From: Saposhnikovia divaricata
Lineage: Eukaryota; Streptophyta; Magnoliopsida; Apiales; Apiaceae
Assembly: GCA_036435485.1 (NCBI GenBank)
Contig: CM071598.1
Coordinates: forward strand, 141,526,148-141,590,147
Direction of reading: 5' to 3'
DNA length: 64,000 bases
How positions within the stretch are numbered: the stretch's first letter is position 1; every line of letters begins with the position of its first letter. A model generated the notes under the pieces. The model saw only the letters and a list, made by a program, of their open reading frames with translations, had not been told where the DNA came from and ran no database searches. This document shows positions 1-11,520 of this stretch, one piece after another. The position numbers were made by a program, and so were the translations under genes.

Positions 1-1236
1 CTTGTGACTATGCCATTCTCATCCATCTTGTTCTTGAATACCCACTTAGTGCCAATCACTGATTTATCTTTAGGTTTGGGTATAAGTTTCCATACTTCAT
101 TTCTTTCAAACTGGTTTAACTCTTCTTGCATTGCTAAAACCCAGTCTGGATCCAGAAGAGCATCTTCAACTCTCTTAGGTTCCTCTTTGGATAAAAAACT
201 GCTATACAAGCATTCTTCTTGAGTTGCTCTTCTAGTTTGGACCTTTGCATTAGGATCTCCATTGATAAGCTCAAATGGATGATCCCTGGTCCATTTTCTT
301 TGTGGTGATAAGTTTGACCTTGATGAACTGGCTTCATTTTCTCTGTGTTGATCATTGTGGCTTGTTGTTGAGTTTTGACTGTGAGAAACTCCCCCTGAGT
401 GTATGGCCCTCGAGATTGATGGAGTTCTTGTAGATTCATCAACAGATGCTTCTCTATGATTTCCAACTGATAGTGTAAGTTGCTCTTCAACAGGTGGTTC
501 ATTCTGCACTTCAACCGATGATCCTTGTCTGTTTCTCACACCATTTAATCTCCATTCTTCATCATCATCTTCACTTTTTTCACTACTTCTCTCATTATTA
601 AATGAGAGAGACTCATGAAAACCTTCATCTACTAGACCAGATATTTTCTTGTCATCAAAGACAACATGTATGGACTCCATTACAATGTTTAGTCTTAGGT
701 TGTAGACTCTGTAGGATTTTCCAGCTGAGTATCCATCAAAGATAGCTTCATCTGCCTTCGAATCAAATTTTCCAAGATGCTCACCATGATTTTTCCGTAC
801 AAAGCATTTGCATCCAAAGACATGCAGAAAGTTGATTGTTGGTTTCTTGCCTTTGAAAAGTTGATAAGGTGTCATGCCTTTTTCTTGATTGACCAAAGAA
901 ATATTCTGAGTGTAGCATGCAGTGTTTATAGCTTCTACCCAGAAGTATGTTGGTAGCTTAGACTCTTCAAGCATTGTTCTTGCAGCTTCAATTAGAGTTC
1001 TGTTCTTTCTTTCCACTACACCATTTTGTTGAGGAGTTCTTGGTGCAAAGAATTCTTGGATAATTCCTTCTTCTTCACAAAACTCTCTTATTACAGAATT
1101 CCTGAACTCAGTTCCATTGTCACTTCTAACTCTCCTTACTTTGAGTAGAGGATTGTTGTTGACTATCTTGATGTGATTTATAATGACTTCACCCGCCTCA
1201 TCCTTAGAGTGTAGAAAGAATGCCCAAGAGAATTTT
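1..1236 (-). CDS. Copia pol: integrase core to start of reverse transcriptase (partial)
   Basis: The minus-strand frame is open for about 410 codons and runs off the window. It shows the retroviral integrase core motif SDNGTEFRN, then the copia signature PQQNGVVERKNRT and the GKKP...FGCKCFV stretch. An acidic, Ser-rich linker follows, then the RT entry block with DPDWVLAMQEEL, NEVWKL and GTKWVFKNKMDENG. It would integrate element cDNA and begin reverse transcription. The frame joins the upstream protease block only through a one-base shift near 1236, so it is not translatable as one polyprotein without that fault. Family assignment is secure; the catalytic RT half is not in the window. Confidence 0.85.
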
Positions 1237-1927
1237 GAGAATCATTAATAATCATAAGACAATATTTCTTCTTTGAGATTGACAAAACATTGACTGGTCC
1301 AAAGAGATCCATGTGAAGTAGTTGCAAGGGTTGATCAATTGATGACATTGACTTTGATTTGAAAGAGGCCTTCTTCTGCTTCCCTTTCTGGCATGCATCA
1401 CACAATCCATCCTTGGAGTAATCCAATTTTGGAATACCTCTAACCAAATCCTTCTTTACCAACTCATTCATTGCTTTAAAACTCAAGTGTGACAGTCTTT
1501 TATGCCGAAGCCAACCTTCATTTACACTTGCCTTGCTGAGAAGACATGTAGTCATGTTTGCATTTGTTGAATTGAAGTCGGCAATGTACACATTTCCTCT
1601 TCTATCTCCTGTCAACACTACCTTGTTGTCACTTTTCTTGAAAATGACACAAGCTTCAGATGTGAACCAGACATTCTGGCCTTTATCATACAGTTGACTG
1701 ACACTTAGCAAGTTATGCTTAAGTCCATCAACCAATGCTACTTCTTCAATGACAACATTCCCTTGTGAAATCAAGCCATATCCTCTAGTATATCCTTTGC
1801 TGTTCTCCCCAAAGGTAATGATAGGGCCAGCTCTCTCCTCAAGCTTAGTGAGCAGGGTAGAATCTCCAATCATATGCCTAGAACAACCACTGTCCAGATA
1901 CCAAAGATTCTTTCTGTTTCCCTGCAC
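1178..1927 (-). pseudogene. Copia protease and integrase zinc-binding domain, frameshifted
   Basis: The aspartic protease active site is visible as YLDSGCSRHM near the N-terminus. The pre-integrase region follows, with a zinc-binding HHCC domain seen as HKRLSHLSF and CDACQKGKQ, then HMDLFGPVN, the start of the catalytic core. After LMIIND the frame departs from the family pattern. The expected continuation (FFLHSKDEAGEV) lies one base over, which marks an indel near 1236. The family cleaves its own polyprotein and binds cDNA ends. It sits immediately upstream of the open integrase/RT frame. Confidence 0.85.
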
Positions 1928-2149
1928 ACATCAAAACAAAATCAAGTTGATTTTGGTACCCAAGTTTTCTTGGGTCCTGCCTTGTTAGCCAATTTCTTAT
2001 CCTTCAAATCCCTTTTAACCGAAAGTTTAGATTGAGTTAAATCAATTTGACCTTAGGTTTGGGCCTTTGAGAGACAGAATTTGATACTTGATCATATTTG
2101 TTATAGTTAATAGCATTGTTAGGCATAGTCTGTGAAAACATGTTATTGA

Positions 2150-3182
2150 TCATCCATGGCGTATGTGGCATATTGAAACATTGTAGTATGGATTATGCAT
2201 GAATGGCATGTTAGCATATGGACTAGATGCATGAGTAGAGGGAGCATACATATTTGGCATAACATTCATAGCAGGCACAAGCATAGGCATGTTAGGCATC
2301 AAAGGATTTTTCATAGCTTTGCAGTTGGTAGATAAATGATTAATACTTCCACACTTTACACATTCTTTCCTAGGAGCATATTTATCAGGTGTGTAATTGT
2401 TGTCTTTGTTAATCCCTACCTTACCATTTCTGTTCTTTTTCTTGTCCTTAACACCTGACTTAACATTTTCTAGCTTGTCCTTCAATTGCTTGTGAGACAA
2501 GTTGCCTATGTTTCTTTTCTCAACTGATTTAGTATTGCTACATTCTCCATTAACAAAGTTCTTGTTGACAGGCCCGTACTTTTTATTCAATTTAGTTAAA
2601 GTTGCTTTGTTAACAGGCTTAAGTCTCAAAGAACATTCTTTTTCGACAATCACTGTCTGAAGTAACTTCCCTATCAACATCTAACTTAGCTTCTGCTAAT
2701 TTGCAGAAAGAATCAATTCCTTGAACATTACAAATTTCCTCAGTTACAACTGTTGATCCTTTCTACTTAGCAATTAGATTATGTTCCTCTACTAACTGTT
2801 TCTTTAAAACCTCCCCTCTCTTTATAGCCTCAATCATTTCATTTTTAGCATCCAAGCAATCTCTTCTCAGAGTTTCAAACTCAATCAACTGTGTTTCTAT
2901 TAAAGCATTCCTATCACTTAACTTTTCATTAAGGTCTTTAATCCTCTTATTTTCTCTGTTAAGTGATTTCAAGGTAACATGCATGTTATACAATTCAATA
3001 GACATTTCATCAATTGTGCTAGCACATTCAGCTTTAGAAAGATCAGTTAAGAATGTAGAGAATACCTGGTTGCTTGCTGAGGTAGCTTCTTCATCAGTTT
3101 TGTTTGCCATGAGTGTAAGATTGACAAACTCCTCTTCTGCATCTGAGTCACCTCCAGCAGCCCAATCACTATCTTTTGACAT
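2150..3182 (-). pseudogene. Sirevirus gag C-terminal half: coiled coil and zinc knuckle, broken
   Basis: Two minus-strand pieces belong together. The first (3182-2763) is a Glu/Lys/Leu-rich coiled coil with heptad-like spacing (LNEKLSDRN, EVLKKQLVEEHN). The second (2680-2150) is Lys/Asn-rich and holds a CCHC zinc knuckle, CVKCGSINHLSTNC. A stop and a frame change separate them near 2700-2763. Long coiled-coil gag proteins with additional knuckles are usual in Sireviruses, and the knuckle would bind element RNA. The next block downstream is the protease. Confidence 0.7.
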
Positions 3183-4314
3183 GAATGCTCTCCCTTGTTG
3201 CTTGAGAAGATCAAAATATTTCTTCTTGTAATCAACAGCTTCAAACTTCTTCTTCTCTTTCTCAGCTTGAGATTTCCTGCATTCATTGGCAAAGTGACCA
3301 GTAATTCCATAACTAAAGCATTTGATCTTTCAACCACATCCTTGTTCGGTTGATAGCTTTTCATGAATTGCCCGGCTCCACCTGGATTCTTCTTGAATCT
3401 TAGCTTCGAAAATTTCTTTGACAGAAATGCCAAATAGTCATCTAGATCTTCAGCTTCATCCTCACTTAATGCATCAGGTTCTTCAATCATCTTGCTTTTA
3501 CCTTTGCTAGTTTCAGCTTCACCTTCACAAGTTTTTGAACTTAGTGTGGCTTCTACACTCTTCATTCTTCCACCACCTTGGATTGTTGGATTGTTGGCCA
3601 TCAAGGCTATAGCTCCACTCTTCTTCTGGCTCTTTTCTACTTCCTCATCTTGCCGTATTTCAAGCTCATATGTTTTTAAGATGCCATACAGTCTCTCAAG
3701 TGTAAAACTTTTGTAGTCTTGGGAGTTTCTCAACGAGACTGTAACTGGCTTCCATTCCTTAGGAAGAGATCTCATAAATTTTAAGTTGGAGTCTTTGACT
3801 TCATATGTTCTCCCATACAACTTCATGCCATTCAGTAGTTTCTGAAATCTACTGAATATATATGTTAAATTTTCACCAGAATTATGGTGGAAGTGTTCAT
3901 ACTGTTGTATGAGGAGTTGCATCTTGTTCTCTCTGCCTGCTCACTTCCTTCACAGATGGTTTGGATAATGTCCCACACTTGCTTAGTAGTGGTCCAGTTA
4001 ATGACATTATCAAACATATCTTCATCGATTCCATTGAACAAAATGTTCATGGTCTTCCTATCTTTGTGAATCTCCTCCAAGTCTTCATCTGTGTACTCAG
4101 CTTGATTCTTTGGAATAGGCCTTCCAGCAGCTACAGTGCCAGCATCTTGACCAATCCCAGAGTTGGCCTTCATTGGAACATGAGGTCCTTTCTCTATGCA
4201 ATCTACATAGCCTTCATCGATGGCTGAGAGATGAAGATGCATTTTTACTTTCCAGTGAAAGTAATTATCTTTGTCAAGCATTGGAATCTTCACACCTGTA
4301 TCCTTCCTTCCCAT
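3047..4314 (-). pseudogene. Copia gag N-terminal half, frameshifted
   Basis: The likely start is at 4314 (MGRKDTGVKIPMLDKDNYFHWKVKM), the usual copia gag opening. The frame breaks near 3925 after the ICEGSEQA block and resumes in another frame with LLIQQYEHFHHNSGENL and the family motif LPKEWKPV (3922-3047). A second shift occurs near 3310: the zinc knuckle CFSYGITGHFANEC is read one base over and has Tyr in place of its second Cys. Gag builds the virus-like particle. At least two indels make this copy non-functional. Confidence 0.8.
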
Positions 4315-4351
4315 GGTTTTGATCTTTAGACTTCTTGTATGCTAGAAGTTT

Positions 4352-4363
4352 GCTTTAATACCA
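4352..4363 (-). other. Primer binding site, element 1
   Basis: On the minus strand this reads TGGTATTAAAGC, three bases inside the LTR end. It is a one-base variant of the usual plant initiator-Met tRNA primer site TGGTATCAGAGC-type (compare TGGTATTAGAGC in element 3). It fixes the orientation of the element and the inner edge of its 5' LTR. Confidence 0.75.
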
Positions 4364-4675
4364 ATTGTTAGGTCCCGAAGTATCGTAGAAGGGGGGGTTG
4401 AATACGATACTACCAAAAAAAAATTCCGAGAATATATCTTTATTGATAATAAACTCGAAGGGGTGTTACAACTTCTAATTCAATGGATTAGCTTCAGAAC
4501 TAGAACACTCCTAAGGATAGTTTAAGCACGAGGACCCTCTTCCCGACACTTCCTGAAAGCAGGCTAAGCCGGCTTCCCTACTAGATGGACTGTCTAGCAG
4601 CTTACACAGAGAAGATATAAGAGAGAAAAGAGAAAGTTGTGTGTTGAGGTGTGTTTTGAAATGAAATACAGTAGG

Positions 4676-4686
4676 CCTATTTATAG
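4676..4686 (-). promoter_or_regulatory. LTR TATA box, element 1
   Basis: The minus strand reads CTATAAATAGG, a canonical plant TATA box, about 310 bp before the inner LTR edge. It is the expected start signal for the genomic RNA of the element. Confidence 0.6.
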
Positions 4687-4750
4687 ATTATAGAAAGTTA
4701 CTATGCTACACTATGCTGTACTATTCCAACAACCCTTTGGGCCTCACCAG

Positions 4751-4890
4751 CCGTAACCGCCATTTGCACAGTAACCGCCATTTGCACAGTAACCACTATT
4801 TGCACAGTATCACTATTTGCACAGTATCTGCATAGTAACCGTGCATAGTAATCTTGCATAGTAACCGTGCATAGTAACTTTGCATAGTAT
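4751..4890 (-). repeat. Short tandem direct repeats in the LTR (U3)
   Basis: About four units of 17-18 bp (core CAGTAACCGCCATTTGCA on the + strand) pass into about five units of 13 bp (TAGTAACCGTGCA type). In element orientation they lie roughly 65-215 bp upstream of the TATA box, where LTR enhancer repeats usually sit. Copy-to-copy drift is visible. A role as enhancer is inferred from position only. Confidence 0.75.
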
Positions 4891-5360
4891 TACTATTTTT
4901 GGCTGCTTCTTTTGGGCTTCTCTCTTCTGTTTTAAATATTCTGCTTGAGATATTATGTCTGTCCTTGATTATCAATAGGCTTTGGCAATTCTTTCTATGA
5001 ATTAATGTGTTGATCCTTCTCGTATGTGCTGACACTTAGTGCACTGGTCTGGTTCACAAGTGACTAGCACTGATCTTGATCTTCACACCTTCGTTACATT
5101 CCAATTGATTAGCCTGCAGCAGTAACTTCAAATAATATAAATACATGGAATCTTTTTGGCCCTTTAACTGAATCAACTATACATCTTATTCTGTCACTGA
5201 GGCTTGATCATGTTAATGAACTTCTTTCAGCGACTTGATCCATGTTGATGCCTGTTCTTCAAATTTCACGATCCCTGTATAGAGTTAATATTATTTATCT
5301 TTTATCCTAGTTGAGTTATATATGTCCTCTATTACATATTACATTACATTATGCTTTACA

Positions 5361-5622
5361 TAAGGAGATGTTCTTTAGACAAGGTGACTTAGTTCTGAGG
5401 AAGATAGAAGCTTCTGGAGTTGGTCAGAAGGGAAAGCTAGCCCCCAATTGGGAAGGGCCGTATCGGGTCAGGAAGACGTTAGGACGAGGATCCTATAAGC
5501 TGGAAACCTTGGATGGGGTTGAGGTGCCCCGTACTTGGCATGCCTTTAACCTCAAGATTTATTATGTTTTAGCTAACCTATGTAAGGACTTAGCTTTATA
5601 TCTATTCATTAAGGTTCGATGA
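5361..5622 (+). pseudogene. Tat-lineage Ty3/gypsy integrase C-terminus (fragment)
   Basis: The frame carries FRQGDLVLRKIEASG, GKLAPNWEGPYRV and RTWHAFNLKIYYV. This is the C-terminal integrase block of Tat-lineage gypsy elements (family pattern GDLVLRKVEAS, GKLGPKWEGPYRV, W-NA-NL--YY). Everything upstream was cut off by copia element 1, so the protein is a stub of about 75 codons. The stop follows about 20 codons later. The rest of the gypsy 3' region continues to 6064, where another LTR interrupts it. Confidence 0.85.
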
Positions 5623-5639
5623 AACCATTCCAGGGTATC

Positions 5640-6064
5640 ATGCCCCGAGTAGGACAGTAGTATTATTTATGTAAGGGCAGAGCCCATTCTCAAATTATTA
5701 ATGCAAGATTGTTCTCCGTTCTATGATTCTGTGATTTCAATTATGTACCTAGCACATGATAAGTGAAAGTCCTTGATGACCAATTACCGAAGATAAATGA
5801 ATATACGAATAAAGGGAAACAAATGTATAAATAAAAGCCCCGAATGGCTAAAGTTTAAGTTATAGACCACAAATAAAAGTTAAGTCCCGAGGGACCTTGA
5901 TTGAAAACTGAAAAGATAAAGCCACAAGCGGCTAAGAAGGCCATGCAGGCCACTTACTCCTCGGAGGATTCCGCCACCACTTCCTCTCCCTCTCCCTCTC
6001 CCTCCTCTTCTTCTTCCTCCTCTCCGGAGCAACCATCATCAGAGTCATCTTCTTCTTCGGCCGC
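5640..6064. other. Gypsy 3' region with a Ser-rich / acidic antisense tract
   Basis: This follows the Tat integrase end and is cut at 6065. It contains the label-like phrases CCCCGAATGGCTAAAG and CCCGAGGGACC, then a low-complexity tract (5975-6060). Read on the + strand the tract encodes a Ser/Pro-rich run. Read on the minus strand it is acidic (EEEEEEEGEGEGEGEE) and ends at a stop near 5960. Tat-lineage elements are known to carry extra frames, some antisense, between pol and the 3' LTR, so the acidic reading may be the tail of such a frame. Its start would lie beyond the insertion. Confidence 0.4.
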
Positions 6065-7830
6065 TGTAACACCCCCAGATCCAGGGTCGGGGATCAGGTC
6101 GTTACGGTCTCATATTTTATACATAATACTTGACTTGAGTCCAAAATCAATAAGTAGCATGCTGTGACCCCACAATAATATCCACTCACACACACATACA
6201 GTTATAGTCCCAGAGATGAAATTGAAATAAGTCTTACATAAAGGGTTTACGAATAAGTTCAAGCTACTGTAATGCACGGTTTTTAATGATTAACGAAAAT
6301 TTGGCATTACGACGGCTATGTTTACACGATTTCCAAAGTTTTCACATCACCGTGAATCAATCAAGCACTACACCCCATCAATTCTAACACATGATAACAT
6401 CATGACTAGTCTAACAACATCTCATCTCAACCATCTCATGGATCATAAACCAAACAACAACCATAATCAACTAATAACATAGATCTAAACATAACATAGC
6501 ATACTAACAATAAATTACCCATAAAACTCAAAAAACTCAAAATGATACTAAGGGTTTTTGAGCTTGTTACCTTCCTTAAAGAGTGGTGTATCCTTACTAA
6601 GCCTTGATCTATCCTTAAGAGTGCTTAGGCTTGCTAGATCAACCATGAAAAACAAGAAAATTCAAAGTTAATTCATAAGAAACACTATTCACCCTCATCT
6701 TTCTTGATTTCTTTGAAAATGTAAACCATGGAATTTGGACTTGAAATTTCTAGTAGATTAGTTTTATGAAATATAGGACTCACCATAAAAATTACAAGAT
6801 CAAATGATGGTTGGAAGTGGGATTTCTCCCTCGGAATTAAGCAAAAGTCGAATGGAAGAAGGCAAGAGAGAGTTTGATGTTTTGCTTGGTTTCTTTGAAC
6901 AATAATGCATAAAGTGAAGTGGTCTTGGATAATATCTGATCTTATGTTTCCTTAATAAAGTGATGATGCATGGAGTGATGTATTTGGCAAGACAAGTGTT
7001 GTGTTTTGGATGGTTATAAGCTAAGCATTGGTTTGATTTCTAAGTACTAGTTCCTTTTTCCTAAGTGTGCTAGTTACATGAGTCCACTTGGTTGCTAGAT
7101 ATTTTCTAGTAGCTTATGCATGACTCTTGCTTCCTCTGCTTGTTTCTTTTGTCCGGTTATTGCTCATTTCGATTGATCGTTCGTAAGAATATCTCACGGA
7201 TTTCTAATTAGGGTTTTACCGGAAACCTTCTTAATATTAATACTATCATTCTCCATCTTTCTTACTAACTTTCGAATTTAAATTCCTTAAATCCCTTCGT
7301 TAAATCCTTAAGTCTATCAGTGTCCAGAGAATTCTCGGAGAAAATAAAAGTGCGGTTTTTCAGAATCCGACAGCTTTTACATACACTTATTCTCCCCCTG
7401 GATCACTAATACGAACTCGGAAATCCGTTCCGAATACTTCTATATAGCGTCGTCTAATAATATTCTCATTTCCACCAAAAATACTATTCACTCTTTATTC
7501 CTTCTTTTATTCCCTATATTAATGACAATGTCCTTGTTCTCTCTCGGGCATTCCTTAACCCTTTCACGGAACCACTGGACTAATCGTTATCGATCTGGAT
7601 GACATGAGAATATTCCCCTACTTGGAATTGCCACATCTTATTCCCCTAGGAGATAGATTATTCTTATCTAAGTTGTCAGCCATTAGCATTCTTCAAGACA
7701 TATAAATATTTAAATCGAATTCCATTCATTCATTCAGAAGATCAACTATTACATCGTAGCCGTAACCACTATTCATTATTACATCATTATATAATAAAAA
7801 GTTTTAATTCTACCCAAAATCTGGGTTTTT
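6065..7830 (-). repeat. Long-LTR family copy D, internally deleted
   Basis: It begins TGTAACACCCCCAGATCC at 6065, the same terminus as the complete element at 9530. After about 200 bp it jumps to sequence matching the far part of that LTR. For example 7150-7700 matches 13395-13960 nearly base for base in blocks such as GATTGATCGTTCGTA and TCAGTGTCCA. It fades at about 7830 with AAAGTTTTAATTCTACCC, equivalent to the LTR end but without the terminal TTACA. No gene is seen. The insertion lies in the Tat 3' region. Confidence 0.65.
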
Positions 7831-9524
7831 CCTTTACCGGGAAATATTCAAAAATAGTACGATCTTAGTACTTTAATTATAAAATACTATTTTATAAGAA
7901 AGATATATGAAGCTCACATCTACCGAAGCAGTTTATAAAACATGCATCCTTTTCTAAAAACTTGAATATTCACCCTTAACGGGATTGGAATTGAAAGCGT
8001 ATAGATGGCTCAAGTGAGTTGATAATAATCACGAATAATTATTTGGGAATCCTCGTAATTTTTGAAAACATTTTTAAAGGTCAGAAAATATTTAAAATAA
8101 TTTTTAAAGACCTCGAATGATTTTTAAATAAATAATTATGAATTTCGAATCATTTAAAAGGATTTAATAAATATTCGAATAATATTTACTAAATAAGTCC
8201 CAAAAATAAAATAATGATTTAAAATAATCATCTAAGAATGAAAGAATTATTCGAATAATATTTCTCTAATCGTTTCCAAGAAATTAATACTTGTGAATAT
8301 ACGAATAATGTTTATGAAAGAAAAACATTATTCAGAACGAATAATAATTTTGTCCCTGGAATCCCTTGGATTTCCTCGACAATCTCAAAATACTGACTCC
8401 CGGTATAGATTCGAAACAACAGGTATGCTCTTATCTTTAGAGCTACAAGGTAAACCGGTTTATAACTATTTATCTTGAAGCTAGTATATAAACCAAGAAT
8501 CAAAATTCAATTTAACACGATAGAACAATTATCGTAAAACGGTATAACACTATACATGGAAAAAGCAGTATTATACAACAATACTTCAAAAGTATAGGTT
8601 TAGAAAACTTTCCTGGTATACTGGTCATAGTAGGGGCTTACAACGATGTCTGATAATCTAAACAAATCAAGAACACACGATTAATCCCCTAGATGATCCA
8701 CTTATAACTCATTACTTGTATACTTAAACGATTTACAACCAAGGCATTATTGGCTCACCCTAGACCCGTACTAAGTCCATATTAATCGTCAAGTGCTTAA
8801 GTCATAAGTTTGGTTCGAAATCGATCTTTGAATTCACGTTATACTTAACTACTTATAAGTTTGATTTCTAAGTCATGTTCCTAGGGGTTTTCACTTGCGC
8901 AACCTCGGCTTATGTATTTTTATAAAATCGGAAAATAATCTTTTTGACTCGAAACCTTCGCACAAACCTTACCAACTGTCCTTATCATTTTATCACCAAA
9001 TTTCAAATTTTAATTCGACTATTAAGGTTCTCGAACTTGGTATCAAAGTGGTTACATTTTTGCGATTAAACTTCTCGAACCACTTTCACTAAAACTAGCA
9101 TAACTCTTAAACCGTAAATCCTTTTGACATGATTCTTGCGGCGAAATAAACTAGACAATCATAGCTTTATAATCATAGGCAGTGGTGAGTCAAAAAATGG
9201 TTTTATGGTTTCAGACCTTAACTGTTTTTAAGGGTTAACAAAATTTCGCCATTATGACGGCTATAACTCGAACATTTCCATTTTACGAACACTCAAAACA
9301 ACCAACCAAGGCAACCCATTCATCATCAACCTCAACCAACATCCATTTTACATCACTAAGGTCAGTGGTAACATTCAATCCAATACCTAATCATTTTACA
9401 CATTTATAAATCCAATCAACCACTATATCACTTAAACATGATCTCTTATTCATATAACATCAAAACAAGCATCAAAACTCATATGAACTCAAAGGGCGGG
9501 TTAGGGTTTTACCTTATTGGAAGC
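7831..9524 (-). repeat. Long-LTR family copy E, left part (5'-truncated)
   Basis: The sequence resembles the middle of the long LTR: AATAATATTC-rich stretches, GACTCCCGGTATAGAT near 8395, AACCGGTTTATAACT near 8452, CTCTTAAACCGTAAATCC near 9104 and a CGCCATTATGACGGCTATAA block near 9247. It stops at 9524, where the complete element is inserted, and its continuation resumes at 25274. The junction with copy D near 7830 is not resolved. No protein-coding feature is visible; the short frames here are chance. Confidence 0.55.
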
Positions 9525-10849
9525 TCTAATGTAACACCCCCAGATCCGGGGTCCGGGATCCGGTGGTTACGGTTTCCAATTCTGTCCACAACAATTGAAC
9601 TTTCCTTAACATAAAATAAATTACGTCTCTATAACCCAACACAACAATATAAAACACACCCGTTATAGTCCCAGAGATGAAATCAGAGTAACAATCAAAT
9701 TTTTATTAATCACATTATGAGTTCTTACAATCCAAAAGAATTTCAATATAAATACATACTCTTTGCCATCCATTTACATAAGTCATACTAGACCATATTC
9801 TTGGTACTGAAAGAATAAATATACCCTACCAATAGCTTCTTCTTCAGCTCTGGTAGTCTCATCGTCCTCGCCCGCGTCGAGTGCGCCTTGTGCGAGTCAT
9901 CTGGTCTAGTTGTTGTTGTGATATAATAATAAAGCAAGGGTGAGCAATAGCCCACCAACAATAATATATAACTGAACGATAATGTATAACAGTTCAAAAG
10001 TATCTTTCAAACCATATGCCATGCATTTACGGAAATGATGCCAGTATAATATGAACGATGAAGTTACAAGGTAACTTAAAGTATTTGTTTGTAGAAATAT
10101 CTGCTACATCAAAAGTAAGCGAGATATTCTCATTGTTATTAAGAAGAGGAACTTGCATGAAAAGGTTGCAATTCCAGTTATGAACACTTTTCCAGCTCTG
10201 CCAACAGTAATCATGTTGCAGGAAATAAATAAGTTTGGATGATGAACCAATGATGGAGTATTCACCGCGCCCGCTGTTCCAATCTTGATGATCAGTCGAG
10301 ATCGTACAGCTCAATTTAGATTTACTACCGGTAGAAGGAAGAACTGACGGCTTTACTTGTATACCGCCTTACTAGCTCTCCCCGGCCAACGGTTGGGCCA
10401 AAGGGGATGGACCGGCGCTACTCGGCCTCTTACACGACTCCTAGTTCAAATAGAATTCATGATTCTAAATGTAACGTTCGTCCCCCTTTCCCCAAGTATA
10501 ATACTTGTTGATAAGACTCCACAAAGTAGTCGTATCTAGTTGGAAAGGAAAATTTATCAATAACTCCCAAGCTATTACTTGGTAACGGATATCAACTTGT
10601 TCCAGTAATCTTACCCCTCGAAAGATGAGAAGGTAAGCAACGACTTAATAAGTCAACAGCACCCGAGTTGCGGGTGAAGGGAATACTTTATGACCGGGAA
10701 GTCGACAAGATAAATAACATTTTCCAAGTAAGGTTCCCTTATTATTAAGGAGATAGACTCAAAGAAGAATGATGTCTGAGAACCTTTCTTGATATGAGAT
10801 TAATAATAATATGACTCCGAGATATTTTCTGTAATAATCGAAGAAGATA

Positions 10850-11520
10850 ACCCTTATCGAGATTATTCTAAGTATGGAATAAATATTCAGAGAATATTTA
10901 TTGAGTTAAAATATTTAAAGAATATTTGGGAATATGAAAGAATATCTTTAATCAGAGTATTTCTCAAAATAATCCCTGAAGAAATATCAGGAGAATATTT
11001 ATTGAATAAATAAATATTTAAATGAATACTCAAAACAATATTCATTAATTAATAAGACCTGAAAAGAATATTTAAGGTAATATTCATAATTAATTAGGAA
11101 TTTAAATGAATATTCAAAAGTAATATTTATTCAATGAATAATATCCTAAATGAATATCAAGTAATATTCATTTAGTAATCCAAGCCTTAAGGAATATTCG
11201 AGATAATATTCGATAATTAAATCAAGCTTCAGATGAATATTAAAATAATATTCATCAAGTATTCAATATCTTAAATGAATATTCAAAAGTAATATTTATT
11301 TAATAAAATAATATTCTAAAAGAATATCCAAATAATATTCATTTAGTAGTCTCATCTTTAGAAGAATATTCGAAATAATAATCGATAATCAATTCGACTC
11401 TGAATGAATATTGAGAAATATTATTCGTTAAATAGTTACGTTCAAATAATTATTTGAAGTAAGGATCGTTAAAATAATTAGTCTCGAACGAATATTCAAA
11501 TAATATTCGTCGCCCAAATA
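10850..11520. repeat. AT-rich array of short palindromes inside the LTR
   Basis: Degenerate units such as AATGAATATTCAAAATAATA and GAATATTCGAGATAATATTC recur about every 40-60 bp, built on the palindrome GAATATTC and its shifted partner AATATTCATT. Equivalent arrays are in the other LTR (about 21440-22130) and the solo LTR (about 56100-56800). The pattern can form many small hairpins. No function is shown. Confidence 0.7.

Larger units (their letters stand above)
1..5360 (-). mobile_element. Sirevirus-like Ty1/copia element 1, 3' part off window
   Basis: Read on the minus strand, the order is LTR (from 4366), primer site, gag, zinc knuckle, protease, integrase and the start of reverse transcriptase, which is the copia order. 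The long gag with a coiled coil and extra zinc knuckles suits the Sirevirus group. Reverse transcriptase, RNase H and the 3' LTR lie beyond base 1. The element sits in the end of a Tat gypsy pol that resumes at about 5361. gag and protease carry frameshifts, but the integrase-to-RT part is open. The outer LTR end (about 5360) is inferred from where the host coding similarity starts. Confidence 0.85.
4366..5360 (-). repeat. 5' LTR of element 1
   Basis: The inner edge is clear: on the + strand it begins TGTTAGGTCCCGAAG next to the primer site. The outer edge is put at about 5360, where a CA dinucleotide is followed by gypsy integrase coding sequence; this edge is inferred because the partner LTR is off window. 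The LTR contains a TATA box (4676-4686) and, upstream of it in element orientation, a cluster of short direct repeats (4751-4890). Confidence 0.6.

Noticed and set aside
5311..5367. Upstream start of the Tat integrase frame
   Set aside because: The first residues (MSYICPLLHITLHYALH) come from the copia LTR edge, not from gypsy coding sequence.
9788..10314. Minus-strand frames duplicated at 20374-20900 and partly at 55331-55540
   Set aside because: Duplication is due to the paired LTRs and solo LTR; no domain, and the frame differs in the solo copy. Only the short Arg-rich start is kept as a finding.
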